Assembly: GCF_900176285.1 (NCBI RefSeq) | Contig: NZ_FWXF01000020.1 | Location: forward strand, 1-64,000 | Direction: 5' to 3' | Source: Desulfacinum hydrothermale DSM 13146 | GTDB taxonomy: Bacteria; Desulfobacterota; Syntrophobacteria; Syntrophobacterales; DSM-9756 | Length of the DNA: 64,000 bases | Part shown: piece after piece, positions 35,747 to 43,878 of the stretch | Position numbering within the stretch: the first letter of the stretch is position 1 | Layout: each line of letters opens with the position of its first letter | The notes under the pieces: model-generated | Databases searched by the model: none | Told to the model about the DNA's origin: nothing | Seen by the model: the letters and a program-made list of their open reading frames with translations, nothing else | Translations under genes and position numbers: made by a program

Positions 35747-36541
35747 TCAGATGAGCAACAACTTATCGTCGGCGATCTCGTCGCCGCGCAAATTGGAAAA
35801 TTCGTGGAGCAAATCCTGTACCGAAAGCGCGCTTTTCTTCTCTCCAGCCACGTCCATGATGATGCGTCCTTGGTGCATCATAATCAAGCGGTTGCCCAGT
35901 TCCAAGGCGTGGCGCATGTTGTGGGTGACCATGACGGCCGTCAGCTCCATTTCCCGGATGATCTCAGCGGTCAACTGCAGCACCTGTTGCGCCGTTCGCG
36001 GATCCAAGGCGGCGGTGTGTTCGTCCAAGAGTAGGAGCCGGGGACGGCGCAGGGTGGCCATGAGCAGCGTCAGGGATTGGCGTTGCCCCCCGGACAGAAG
36101 TCCCACCTTGTCTTTGAGGCGGTGTTCCAGCCCGAGCCCCAGAAGCCGGAGCTTGTCCTTGAAAAACGCCCTGTCCCGGCGCGTCACCCCCCACTTGAGA
36201 CGCACCCCCCGGCCGCGACGGGACGCCATGGCGAAATTTTCCTCGATACTCATGGACGCACAGGTGCCGGACAAGGGGTTTTGGAAAACACGCCCGATAT
36301 AGGCGGCCCGCTTGTGCTCGGGCCAGGTGGTCACGTCGCGGCCCCCCAAGCGAATGACGCCTTCGTCCGGCAGATAAGAGCCCGCCACCAGATTGAGCAA
36401 AGTGGATTTGCCGGCGCCGTTGCTGCCGATCACGGTCACAAAATCCCCCTTGTTCACGAAGCAGCTGAGGGAACGGATGGCCGTGACTTCGTTGATGCTT
36501 CCCCGGTTGAATGTCTTGGTGAGATTGCTGATCTCCAGCAC
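35747..36541 (-). CDS. ABC transporter ATPase of a TrpXYZ-type importer
   Basis: 264 residues; Walker A GSNGAGKST, Q-loop VFQNPLSG, signature LSGGQRQS, Walker B LLLLDEHTAALDP (Glu then His in place of the usual Pro), switch histidine VTHNM. It closes the operon binding protein (37555), permease (36560), ATPase. The trio matches the tryptophan/tyrosine-type uptake systems defined by an ABC_sub_bind receptor. 18 bp separate it from the permease gene. Confidence 0.9.
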   Translation of the reverse strand: MLEISNLTKTFNRGSINEVTAIRSLSCFVNKGDFVTVIGSNGAGKSTLLNLVAGSYLPDEGVIRLGGRDVTTWPEHKRAAYIGRVFQNPLSGTCASMSIEENFAMASRRGRGVRLKWGVTRRDRAFFKDKLRLLGLGLEHRLKDKVGLLSGGQRQSLTLLMATLRRPRLLLLDEHTAALDPRTAQQVLQLTAEIIREMELTAVMVTHNMRHALELGNRLIMMHQGRIIMDVAGEKKSALSVQDLLHEFSNLRGDEIADDKLLLI

Positions 36542-36559
36542 GTTTCAGCCCTTTTCGTC

Positions 36560-37453
36560 TCACGCCCTTTTGAAGCGCATCTTTTCCCGCAACAGCGGCA
36601 CCGTCAAACAAATGACTACCAGGACCGCCGTGATCAGATTGAGATCGCTGGGGGTCAGGCGCAACACCCCCACCTGATAGGACAGAGCCACCACGATGGC
36701 CAGCCGGTAGACCACGGAGCCGACCAGCACGGCGAACGTATGGCGCACCACGGAATGGCTGCCCACGAGACTTTCACCCAAAATGACCGACGCCAGGCCG
36801 GCCACGATGGTTCCGATCCCCATGCCCACGTCGGCGAACCCCTGGCTTTGGGCCACCAACCCCCCGGCCAGCGCCACCAGTGCGTTGGACAAGGAAACGC
36901 CCAGTATGATCATGGTGTCCGTGTTGACTCCCTGGGAGCGGATCATCTGCGGATTGTCCCCGGTGGCCTGAAGGGCCAGCCCCATCTGGGTGTGGAGGAA
37001 AAGATCCAGCAGGATCTTACAGATCACCACAATGACCAGGAAGACGCACGGAACCAGCAGGTACTGGGGCATTCCAAAAAAGTTCAGGGATTGGAAAATG
37101 GTGGGTTTGTTGAGCAGGGTCAGGTTGGGTCGCCCCATGATACGGATGTTGATGGAATAGAGGGCCGTCATGGTGATGATGCTGGCCAGCAAGCTCATGA
37201 TGCGCAGCTTGGTGGACAGAACGGCCGTCACCGCCCCCGCCAGGGCCCCGGCCAGCACGGCCGCTCCCAAGCTGAGGAAGGGATCCACACCGTGCACGAT
37301 CATGGCACCCGAGACCGCCGCTCCCAGCGGCAGGGACCCGTCCACGGTCAGATCCGGAAAGTCGAGAACCCGAAAGGTCAGATAGACCCCCAGCACCATG
37401 AGCCCATAGACCAGACCCTGTTCCCACGCTCCGATAAAGGCATACAATGACAT
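36560..37453 (-). CDS. ABC transporter permease, branched-chain/TrpY type
   Basis: 297 residues with about eight or nine membrane helices, BPD_transp_2 type. FRVLDFPDLTVDGSLPLGAAVS and the segment GMGIGTIVAGLASVILGESLVG are typical of permeases paired with ABC_sub_bind receptors. MGLALQATGDNPQMIRSQGVNTD is the cytoplasmic coupling loop. Downstream of the receptor gene by 101 bp that contains a strong hairpin. Confidence 0.9.
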   Translation of the reverse strand: MSLYAFIGAWEQGLVYGLMVLGVYLTFRVLDFPDLTVDGSLPLGAAVSGAMIVHGVDPFLSLGAAVLAGALAGAVTAVLSTKLRIMSLLASIITMTALYSINIRIMGRPNLTLLNKPTIFQSLNFFGMPQYLLVPCVFLVIVVICKILLDLFLHTQMGLALQATGDNPQMIRSQGVNTDTMIILGVSLSNALVALAGGLVAQSQGFADVGMGIGTIVAGLASVILGESLVGSHSVVRHTFAVLVGSVVYRLAIVVALSYQVGVLRLTPSDLNLITAVLVVICLTVPLLREKMRFKRA

Positions 37454-37492
37454 GGTTTATTCGACTGTCTTCCTTTCTTTCCGCCACAAAAA

Positions 37493-37533
37493 GAAGGGGA
37501 AAAGGTCTTCCGGTGCGCGTCCCTTTCCCCTTC
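37493..37533 (-). terminator. Intercistronic hairpin between receptor and permease genes
   Basis: Ten-bp stem GAAGGGGAAA (37493-37502) / TTTCCCCTTC (37524-37533), no U-run; parallels the hairpin after the other binding-protein gene at 7207. Confidence 0.6.
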
Positions 37534-37554
37534 GTGTCCGGTATCACCAGCGGG

Positions 37555-38517
37555 TTAGAGCACTTTGTCGGCCCTCTTGACGACCGCTTCCGGGATCGTC
37601 ACTCCCATCCTTTGGGCGGCCTGCGTATTGACGTAGAGCTTCATATCCTTCAGCGTCTCCACGGGCATGGTGGCCGGATCCGCCCCCTGCAACACCCGCA
37701 CGGCCATCTCTCCGCTCTGCCATCCCAGACGGTAATAATCGATGGCCAGGGCGGCGATGGCTCCACGGGGAACGGAGTCGATGTCGGCGGCAAAGAGGGG
37801 AATCCGGTTGTCCTCACACACCTTCACCACCGATTCGAAGGCGGAGACCACCGTGTTGTCCGTGGGGATGTGGATGGCATCCACGCGCCCCACCAGGCTC
37901 TTGGCGGCCATGAAGACCCCGCTGGAATTGCTCACCGTGGCTTCCACCACCTGGATGCCCCGCTTGGCACACTCTTCCTTCAGCTGATTGAGCGACGAGA
38001 TGGAATTGTCTTCGCCGGAATTGTAGATGAAGCCCAGTTTCTTGAGCCCCGGCACGATCTCCAAGATCAGATCCACCTGCCGGTCCACCGGGCTGCGGTC
38101 GGTGGTGCCGGTCACGTTGCCCCCGGGCCGCTCCAGGCTTTCCACCAGCCCGGCCCCCACCGGATCGGTCACGGAGGAGATGATGATGGGGATGTCCTTC
38201 GTCGCGTTCACGCACGCCTGGGAGGTGGGGGTGGCGATGCTGTGGATCAGGTCCACCTTCTTGCCCACCAGGGCCTTGCCGATGCTGTTGGCGGTGGCCA
38301 TGTTGCCTTGGGCGATCTGAATATCGTAGGTCACGTTCTTACCTTCCACATAGCCGTGCTTGGCCAAAGCATCGATAAAGCCTTGGCGGGCCGCATCCAG
38401 CGCCGGATGCTCCACGATCTGGCTGATGCCGATGGTGATCATCTTGTCCTGAGCCGCAGCCGGCGCAACCAGTGCCAATACCAGAGCACATACACCGATG
38501 GCCTTCACAATCTTCAT
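37555..38517 (-). CDS. ABC_sub_bind-family periplasmic receptor (tryptophan/tyrosine type)
   Basis: 320 residues with a signal peptide (MKIVKAIGVCALVLALVAPAAAQD). The mature protein has the PF04392 landmarks IGISQIVEHPALDAARQGF, GYVEGKNV, LIHSIATPTSQA, VTDPVGAGLVESLERPGGNVTG and IPTDNTV. Such receptors bind tryptophan, tyrosine or other small organic ligands. First gene of the importer operon. Start ATG 38517 with GGGGAGGAG. No T-box or other leader was recognised upstream, so amino-acid-responsive control is not evident. Confidence 0.9.
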   Translation of the reverse strand: MKIVKAIGVCALVLALVAPAAAQDKMITIGISQIVEHPALDAARQGFIDALAKHGYVEGKNVTYDIQIAQGNMATANSIGKALVGKKVDLIHSIATPTSQACVNATKDIPIIISSVTDPVGAGLVESLERPGGNVTGTTDRSPVDRQVDLILEIVPGLKKLGFIYNSGEDNSISSLNQLKEECAKRGIQVVEATVSNSSGVFMAAKSLVGRVDAIHIPTDNTVVSAFESVVKVCEDNRIPLFAADIDSVPRGAIAALAIDYYRLGWQSGEMAVRVLQGADPATMPVETLKDMKLYVNTQAAQRMGVTIPEAVVKRADKVL

Positions 38518-38711
38518 GGTCCCGCTCCTCCCCCTTTGCACCCCAAGAAACCCGTTCTCGGCCCTCCATACCATTCTAAGCCCTCAAAAACATTGGAAGG
38601 AAAATACATTTGCCCCTCCCGTCTGTCAACTGCTCAATGCGCCCTTCCCCCTGTGGACAGGCTCGACACCATGATTGATTCCCACCGACCGTCATGATAT
38701 GAGCCCAAGGG

Positions 38712-38796
38712 TCACTAGGGGTGGTTGACTGAGAGTCCCGTCAGTGCGGGACAACCCTTATCACCTGATCTGGGTAATACCAGCGTAGGGAAGTGG
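38712..38796 (+). promoter_or_regulatory. TPP (thiamine pyrophosphate) riboswitch
   Basis: Classic THI-box: CACTAGGGGTG opening, CTGAGAG at 38729-38735, a GTCCCG/CGGGAC hairpin, then CCTGATCTGGGTAATACCAG and CGTAGGGAAGTGG closing P1 (CACT/AGTG). It binds thiamine pyrophosphate and should switch off the ThiW transporter operon when thiamine is plentiful. Confidence 0.96.
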
Positions 38797-38861
38797 CGCC
38801 GACAAAGGAGACCGATGGGGCTGCACGGGGCCATGGACCGTGTGGACCGGGCTTTGGCGGG

Positions 38862-38894
38862 CCGCTTTCCTGCTGGAAATGCGGTTCTTTCTTT
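38862..38894 (+). terminator. Intrinsic terminator, expression platform of the TPP riboswitch
   Basis: CCGCTTTCC (38862-38870), loop TGCT, GGAAATGCGG (38875-38884, one bulged T), then TTCTTTCTTT. It lies between the aptamer and thiW, so control is probably by transcription termination. Confidence 0.7.
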
Positions 38895-38924
38895 GCCAAA
38901 ACCCCAGGATGAAAGGAAACTTCC

Positions 38925-39407
38925 ATGCAAACACGGAATGTGGCACGTGCCGTCATCTTTGTGGCCATTGCGGTGGCCCTATCGCCCATCTTCATCCCGG
39001 TGGGCATCTCCAAGTGCTTTCCCGCCCAGCACATGATCAATGTGTTGAGCGCCGTGATGCTCGGCCCCGGCTATGCCGTGGCGGTGGCGGCCCTTGCCGC
39101 CGTCATCCGAAACCTCCTGGGGCTGGGCACCCTGCTGGCCTTTCCCGGCGGCATGATCGGAGCCCTTCTGGCCGGGCTGGCCTACAAGGCGACGCGGAAC
39201 ATCTATGCCGCGGGGCTGGGGGAAGTGGTGGGCACCGGCCTTCTCGGATCCCTCGCCAGCGTTTGGCTGGTGGCGCCCGTTTTCATGGGCAAGACCATGC
39301 CCCTGGCCACCCTGATGATCGCCTTTTCCGTGAGCACCCTGGGCGGCACGATCCTGGGCCTCGCCGCCCTGCACATCCTTCGCAAGGGAGGCATCTGGCA
39401 GCCGTGA
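38925..39407 (+). CDS. thiW: ThiW, substrate-binding (S) component of a thiamine-precursor ECF transporter
   Basis: 160 residues, about five membrane helices. VGISKCFPAQHMINVLSAVMLGPGYA and RNLLGLGTLLAFPGGMIGALLAGL are the ThiW signature. ThiW is predicted to import the thiazole precursor of thiamine rather than thiamine itself (established by comparative genomics). The gene is directly under a TPP riboswitch. Start ATG 38925 after AAAGGAAAC. Its stop overlaps the next start by four bases (GTGA at 39404-39407). Confidence 0.93.
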   Translation: MQTRNVARAVIFVAIAVALSPIFIPVGISKCFPAQHMINVLSAVMLGPGYAVAVAALAAVIRNLLGLGTLLAFPGGMIGALLAGLAYKATRNIYAAGLGEVVGTGLLGSLASVWLVAPVFMGKTMPLATLMIAFSVSTLGGTILGLAALHILRKGGIWQP

Positions 39408-40867
39408 TCGCGTTGGAGGGCGTCTCCTACAGCTATAGCCCCGCGCCTCCCCCGTGGATCTTGAAAGATATTCACCTGCACGTCTTTCCCGGCGAGTATG
39501 TGGCCCTGTTCGGGGCCAGCGGGTCCGGCAAATCCACGCTGGCTTACCTCCTCAACGGGCTCATCCCCCACTTCTTCGATGGCCGGTTGGAAGGAAAGGC
39601 GACGGTGTGTGGCATCGATGTGGCCGTGGCCGCACCGGGCTGCCTTCTACCCCAAGTGGGACTGGTTCTTCAAAACACCGACGCCCATCTCTTTTCCGGT
39701 ACGGTGAGAGCCGAACTGGCCTTCGGCCTGGAAAACCTGGGAGTCGGTCGGCGGGAAATGGAATCCCGGATTGGGGAGATATGCCGCCGGCTGCCTTTGC
39801 AACACCTGCTGGACCGATCCCCCCATGAGCTTTCGGGAGGCGAAAAACAGCTGGTGGCCATCGCGTCCGTGCTGTGTCTTGGACCCCGGGTGCTTATTCT
39901 GGACGAACCCTTCGCCCACCTGGACCCACCCAACAGGAACCGGATCCGAAAGATCCTCCGGAGCATCCATAAAACCGGCACGACCCTTATCGTGGCGGAG
40001 CACTTGACCGATGCCTATCTAAGAGACGTCTCCCGGGTGGTTGTACTGGACGGCGGGTCCATCCGCTACGACGGGGCCCCGGATACGTGCCTGCCCCATC
40101 TGAAGGCGGCGGGCATCGTACCCGATTATTCGCCCATGCCCTCCCCGGTCCCCCCGGATGCAGGAGAAATCGTGTTGGAAACCCAAGATGTTGGCTTCCG
40201 ATTCTCCCAAAAGGCGGTGCTGGAACATGTTTCCTTTGAGCTGCGCCGGGGAGAAAGGGTGGCCATCCTGGGACCCAACGGCGCGGGCAAGACCACGCTG
40301 GTCCAGATCCTGGGCGGACTTGTCACGCCCACCCACGGGCAGGTGCTCTACCGGGGACAACCCGTTCACGGCCGGCCGGCCCACCGCATCGCTTCACAGA
40401 TTGGGATCTCCTTTCAAAATCCCAACGACCAGTTTTTCAAACCCCGGGTGGAAGATGAAGTGCTGGCCGGTGTTCGCCTGCTCGGCGCCAAAGGCCTGGG
40501 CCCCCCGCAGGCCTGGGTGGAAGCAGTCTGTGACCTCTTTGAGATCACCCCGCTGTGGCAGCGGTCTCCCTATCGGCTGAGCGAGGGCGAAAAAAAACGC
40601 GTGGCCCTGGCCTCCATCGCCGCCATGGGCCCGGGCGTCCTCATCTGGGATGAACCCACGGCGGGACAAGACGGTCGGTTCCGCCGGCACTTGGCCCGGC
40701 TGATGGGCCAACTGTCCGAACGCGGCACCGCCACCCTGGTCGTGACCCATGACCTGGCGTTCGCCCAAGCCACCTGCACCCGCTGGCTGCACCTGGAAAA
40801 GGGTCGAATCACCCGGGACACTTCCCTTCCGGTGACCGACTTGCATACCCCGAGGTTTCCCCAATGA
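39404..40867 (+). CDS. Fused ECF transporter ATPase (two ABC domains)
   Basis: 487 residues carrying both ECF ATPases in one chain. Domain 1: Walker A GASGSGKST, signature LSGGEKQ, Walker B VLILDEPFAHLDPP. Domain 2 (from about 255): Walker A GPNGAGKTT, signature LSEGEKKR, Walker B VLIWDEPTAGQD. Most ECF modules use separate EcfA and EcfA'; the fusion is a known variant. Start GTG 39404 overlaps thiW and the stop overlaps ecfT by four bases (ATGA), so the operon is translationally coupled. It powers ThiW-mediated uptake at the inner membrane. Confidence 0.93.
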   Translation: MIALEGVSYSYSPAPPPWILKDIHLHVFPGEYVALFGASGSGKSTLAYLLNGLIPHFFDGRLEGKATVCGIDVAVAAPGCLLPQVGLVLQNTDAHLFSGTVRAELAFGLENLGVGRREMESRIGEICRRLPLQHLLDRSPHELSGGEKQLVAIASVLCLGPRVLILDEPFAHLDPPNRNRIRKILRSIHKTGTTLIVAEHLTDAYLRDVSRVVVLDGGSIRYDGAPDTCLPHLKAAGIVPDYSPMPSPVPPDAGEIVLETQDVGFRFSQKAVLEHVSFELRRGERVAILGPNGAGKTTLVQILGGLVTPTHGQVLYRGQPVHGRPAHRIASQIGISFQNPNDQFFKPRVEDEVLAGVRLLGAKGLGPPQAWVEAVCDLFEITPLWQRSPYRLSEGEKKRVALASIAAMGPGVLIWDEPTAGQDGRFRRHLARLMGQLSERGTATLVVTHDLAFAQATCTRWLHLEKGRITRDTSLPVTDLHTPRFPQ

Positions 40868-41541
40868 AAGGCCTGGATCCCCGAACCCGACTCTTATTGG
40901 GGCTTGTCTTCACGGTCACCGTGCTGACCACCCAGACCCGGCCCGTCCTCTTGATGGAAGCCGCCGCGCTCTGGTCGCTCCTGGTGGTCCTTCGCCTGGT
41001 GCGTTCGTGGAGCGCCTCCCTTCGCCTGACCTTGCCCATGATCGCCTTGGTCTTTCTTGTCTCCATCCTGGCCTTCGATGCCCCAACGGCCGTGGATCTG
41101 TCCGTTCGCTTGCACAACCTCTTTGCGGCCTCCTTCGTCTTTTTCCAGGTGCTCACGGCGGAAGAGCTGGCGCAGGCCCTGGAGGCCATGAGAGTGCCCC
41201 ACGTCTTTGTGTTCATGTTGACCACGGCTCTGCGTTACGTTCCGCTCATGACCCAGAAGATCAAGAACATCCGGGCCGCACAAACGGCCAGGGGCCTCGA
41301 TCTGCGGCTCCGCCCCCGCAATATCGGCCATTTCACCGCGCTGGTGGTCCCCCTGTTGTTTCAGGCCTTCATCCTGGCCGATCATCTGGCGCTGGCCATG
41401 GAATCCCGAGGCTTCTCCCGAAGGAAAGGGCGGACCGCGAGCCGCCTCGGCCGGTTCCGGCTCCAAGACGCGGGAGCCGCCCTCACCGCCCTCCTTCTTT
41501 GCGCTCTGCTGCTCTGGTGGGACCAAAGGGGGGCGGTATGA
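40864..41541 (+). CDS. ecfT: ECF transporter transmembrane component EcfT
   Basis: 225 residues with about five helices. The two coupling motifs that dock into the ATPases are present as AAQTARGLD and MESRGFS (Ala/Ser-Arg-Gly). Completes the ThiW-EcfAA'-EcfT transporter. ATGA overlaps with both neighbours (40864-40867 and 41538-41541), meaning dedicated rather than shared energising module for ThiW. Confidence 0.92.
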   Translation: MKGLDPRTRLLLGLVFTVTVLTTQTRPVLLMEAAALWSLLVVLRLVRSWSASLRLTLPMIALVFLVSILAFDAPTAVDLSVRLHNLFAASFVFFQVLTAEELAQALEAMRVPHVFVFMLTTALRYVPLMTQKIKNIRAAQTARGLDLRLRPRNIGHFTALVVPLLFQAFILADHLALAMESRGFSRRKGRTASRLGRFRLQDAGAALTALLLCALLLWWDQRGAV

Positions 41542-42122
41542 GTCCAGTGGCGGCCGTGGACCGGATTTCAGGCCGATTCACGCTCATCATCGGCGAGGTC
41601 AACAGCGGCAAGACCACCCTGACCCAGCGCCTCCTGCAAGAGGCGGCCCGCACCGAGCCGGGGCCCTTGGTGGTGGTGGATCTGGCCCCCCAGATTCCTT
41701 CCCACGTGGCCCGGCGGGCCGGCAAGGGGGGGATCGGAGGAAGACTTCAGGCGCCCTTGGCACGCCACGTTCATATCTTGTGCGCGGAACTGTCCGCCCC
41801 CCGCCTCACCGGCGGAAGCGATGCAGAAAGACAGGCCTTGGCCCGGGACAATGCGCAACGAATCGAGCCCCTCTTTGCCCAGGCCCTGTCCTTGAACCCC
41901 TCACATCTCTTCGTCAACGACGTCTCCCTCTATCTCCAGGCGGGCTCACCCGAACGGCTTCTGGGCTGGCTCTCCCGTGTGGAAACCTGTGTGGTGAACG
42001 GCTACTTCGGCACAAGCCTGGGCGATGATGCCCTGTCCAAGCGGGAACGCCTGGCCATGTTGGCGCTCTGCCTTCACTGCGATACCTTGATCTTCCTGGA
42101 AAAAATCTCAACAAAAAGGTAG
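41538..42122 (+). CDS. P-loop NTPase of unknown function in the thiamine operon
   Basis: 194 residues. Walker A GEVNSGKTT at residues 19-27, with preceding strand GRFTLII; PLVVVDLAPQIPSH and HLFVNDVSLYLQAG are Walker B-like strands; C-terminal VVNGYFGTSLG and CDTLIFLEKIS. It lacks an ABC signature and kinase lid motifs I could name. Start ATG 41538 overlaps the ecfT stop (ATGA), so it is the fourth coupled gene of the TPP-controlled operon. Possibilities are a salvage kinase or an accessory for the transporter; neither can be shown from sequence. Confidence 0.7.
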   Translation: MSPVAAVDRISGRFTLIIGEVNSGKTTLTQRLLQEAARTEPGPLVVVDLAPQIPSHVARRAGKGGIGGRLQAPLARHVHILCAELSAPRLTGGSDAERQALARDNAQRIEPLFAQALSLNPSHLFVNDVSLYLQAGSPERLLGWLSRVETCVVNGYFGTSLGDDALSKRERLAMLALCLHCDTLIFLEKISTKR

Positions 42123-42240
42123 ATTCTGCCGATGCCAATTCATAGTGAGGAATTTTGCGGGGATGGACGGTTCCCGTCCCGGAACCTCTTTCCCCACGCA
42201 ATCCGAACCGCATGGGCTCGAGGGCGCCAAGGAACAGGGC

Positions 42241-42894
42241 ATGTTGAAGTTTCTCTTCAAACGGGAGCAGGCGGTGGTGGAGCTGATCTTCAAGTACTTG
42301 GAGACGCTCCAAAAGACCCAATCGAGTTTTTACGAGGCCGTGCAAACGTGCCTGGCGAACCCCCAGTGCAAGGATTTCGATTTTCACATCGATCGGACCC
42401 ACAAGTTTGAATCCAACGCCGACGACATCCGCGATGAGATCAAGGACCTGATCTATTCCAAAGCCCTGATCCCCGAATCCCGCGGGGACATGCTGCAGCT
42501 TCTGGATGCCTTGGACGCCATACCCAACCAGCTGGAACACATCCTTTATACCATCCAGACCCAGCAACTGTGCGTCCCGGAATGCATCCGCCCCGACTTC
42601 ATGGATCTCATCAACCTGTGCCTGGATTCCTGTGACCTGGTGGCTCGGCAGGTCCGGGCGCTCTTCCAAAGGGATGACGACCTGAAGACCCTGGGAGACC
42701 AGATCGACAAGAAGGAAAGTCAGGGCGACCACCTGGAACGACGCCTCATCTCGCAAATCTTCGCCAACCAGGAGCTGGACCCCTTCGTCAAGCTGCAGAC
42801 CAAGGAGCTCATCGGCCTGATGGGCCAGGTGGCCGACATGGCCGACAAGGTTTCGCGGCGCATCCACATCATCGACATGAAGAGGCGGGTGTAG
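42241..42894 (+). CDS. PhoU-like DUF47 protein
   Basis: 217-residue helical-bundle protein of the DUF47/PhoU-like family, which accompanies Pit-type phosphate carriers and probably regulates them. Characteristic segments: HKFESNADDIRDEIKDLIYSKALIPESRGDMLQLLDALD and QIDKKESQGDHLERRL, the acidic metal-binding bundle. Start ATG 42241 (MLKFLFKREQ) after AAGGAACAGGG; longer upstream frame lacks a signal. The stop overlaps the Pit start by one base (42894). Confidence 0.92.
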   Translation: MLKFLFKREQAVVELIFKYLETLQKTQSSFYEAVQTCLANPQCKDFDFHIDRTHKFESNADDIRDEIKDLIYSKALIPESRGDMLQLLDALDAIPNQLEHILYTIQTQQLCVPECIRPDFMDLINLCLDSCDLVARQVRALFQRDDDLKTLGDQIDKKESQGDHLERRLISQIFANQELDPFVKLQTKELIGLMGQVADMADKVSRRIHIIDMKRRV

Positions 42895-43841
42895 TGCTTT
42901 CTTTGCTGGGCGGTATCTTTCTGGGCTGGTCTCTGGGGGCCAACGATGCGGCCAATGTCTTCGGCACCGCCGTGTCGTCACGCATGGTGCGCTTTGCAAC
43001 CGCCGCCGTGCTGGCATCCATCTTCGTGGTGGCCGGCGCGTGGCTGGAAGGCCAACGGGGTATCGCCACCCTCCAGTCCCTGACTCAGGTGGACATGACC
43101 CATGCCGTGGTGGTTTCCGTGGCGGCCGCGCTCACCGTAACCCTCATGACCCTGGCGGGCCTTCCCGTTTCCACGTCCCAGGCGGTGGTGGGGGCCTTCA
43201 TCGGCCTTGGCATCGTGAATCACCACCTTTTCTTCAAGGGGCTGGGCAAAGTGGTGGCTTGCTGGGTGGGGACCCCGATCGGGGGCCTTCTGATTGCCCT
43301 GATCCTTTACAAGGTGCTTGCGGCGATTTTGAACCGCATGCCCCTCAACATCTTTCAGGTGGACGGGCTGCTTCGCGCAGCCCTCATCATCATGGGCTGT
43401 TACGGGGCCTATGCCCTGGGCGCCAATAACGTGGCCAACGTGACCGCCGTCTACGTGGCGGCGGGCCAGCTGTCCGTGGAGCAGGCACTGCTCATCGGGA
43501 GCGTGAGTATCGCGCTGGGCATTGTCACCTTCAGCCGGCCGGTCATGATGACCGTGGGACGCAAGCTGGTGCGCCTGGACCCCTTTTCGGCCCTGGTGGT
43601 GGTCTCTTCCGAAGCCATCACGGTCCACCTCTACACCCTGCTGGGTGTTCCGGTCTCCACCAGCCAGGCGGTGGTGGGAGCGGTCCTGGGCATCGGGATC
43701 CTGAAAGGAGCCCAAACCATCCGGGTCCGCACGCTGGGGGGCATCCTCTTCGCCTGGGTCGTCACTCCCGCCGTGGCGTGCCTCTGGACCCTGGCCTTGG
43801 ATTTTCTGGTGCACCTTCAATACGTACCCCACGGGGCCTAG
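42894..43841 (+). CDS. pit: Pit-family inorganic phosphate (or sulfate) transporter
   Basis: 315 residues, about nine or ten helices, with the two inverted PHO4 signatures GANDAANVFGTAVSSR and GANNVANVTAVYVAAG and repeated LPVSTSQAVVGA/VPVSTSQAVVGA. It moves phosphate with H+ or Na+; some relatives in sulfate reducers and cysteine operons take sulfate, so sulfate cannot be ruled out. Start GTG 42894 overlaps the DUF47 stop. The short length and missing large cytoplasmic loop fit the bacterial/archaeal DUF47-linked type. Confidence 0.92.
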   Translation: MLSLLGGIFLGWSLGANDAANVFGTAVSSRMVRFATAAVLASIFVVAGAWLEGQRGIATLQSLTQVDMTHAVVVSVAAALTVTLMTLAGLPVSTSQAVVGAFIGLGIVNHHLFFKGLGKVVACWVGTPIGGLLIALILYKVLAAILNRMPLNIFQVDGLLRAALIIMGCYGAYALGANNVANVTAVYVAAGQLSVEQALLIGSVSIALGIVTFSRPVMMTVGRKLVRLDPFSALVVVSSEAITVHLYTLLGVPVSTSQAVVGAVLGIGILKGAQTIRVRTLGGILFAWVVTPAVACLWTLALDFLVHLQYVPHGA

Positions 43842-43878
43842 CCCCCGGTCATACCTCAGGACCAACCCGAACGGAAGA

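Noticed and set aside
32760-36302. 1180-codon open frame on the plus strand
   Set aside because: It runs antisense through manC, the glycosyltransferase and the ABC ATPase, all of which have complete domain motifs; it is a high-GC shadow with no motif of its own.
38815-38924. ATG at 38815 with AAAGGAG as a possible small gene between riboswitch and thiW
   Set aside because: The frame runs out of phase into thiW with no plausible product and crosses the riboswitch terminator.
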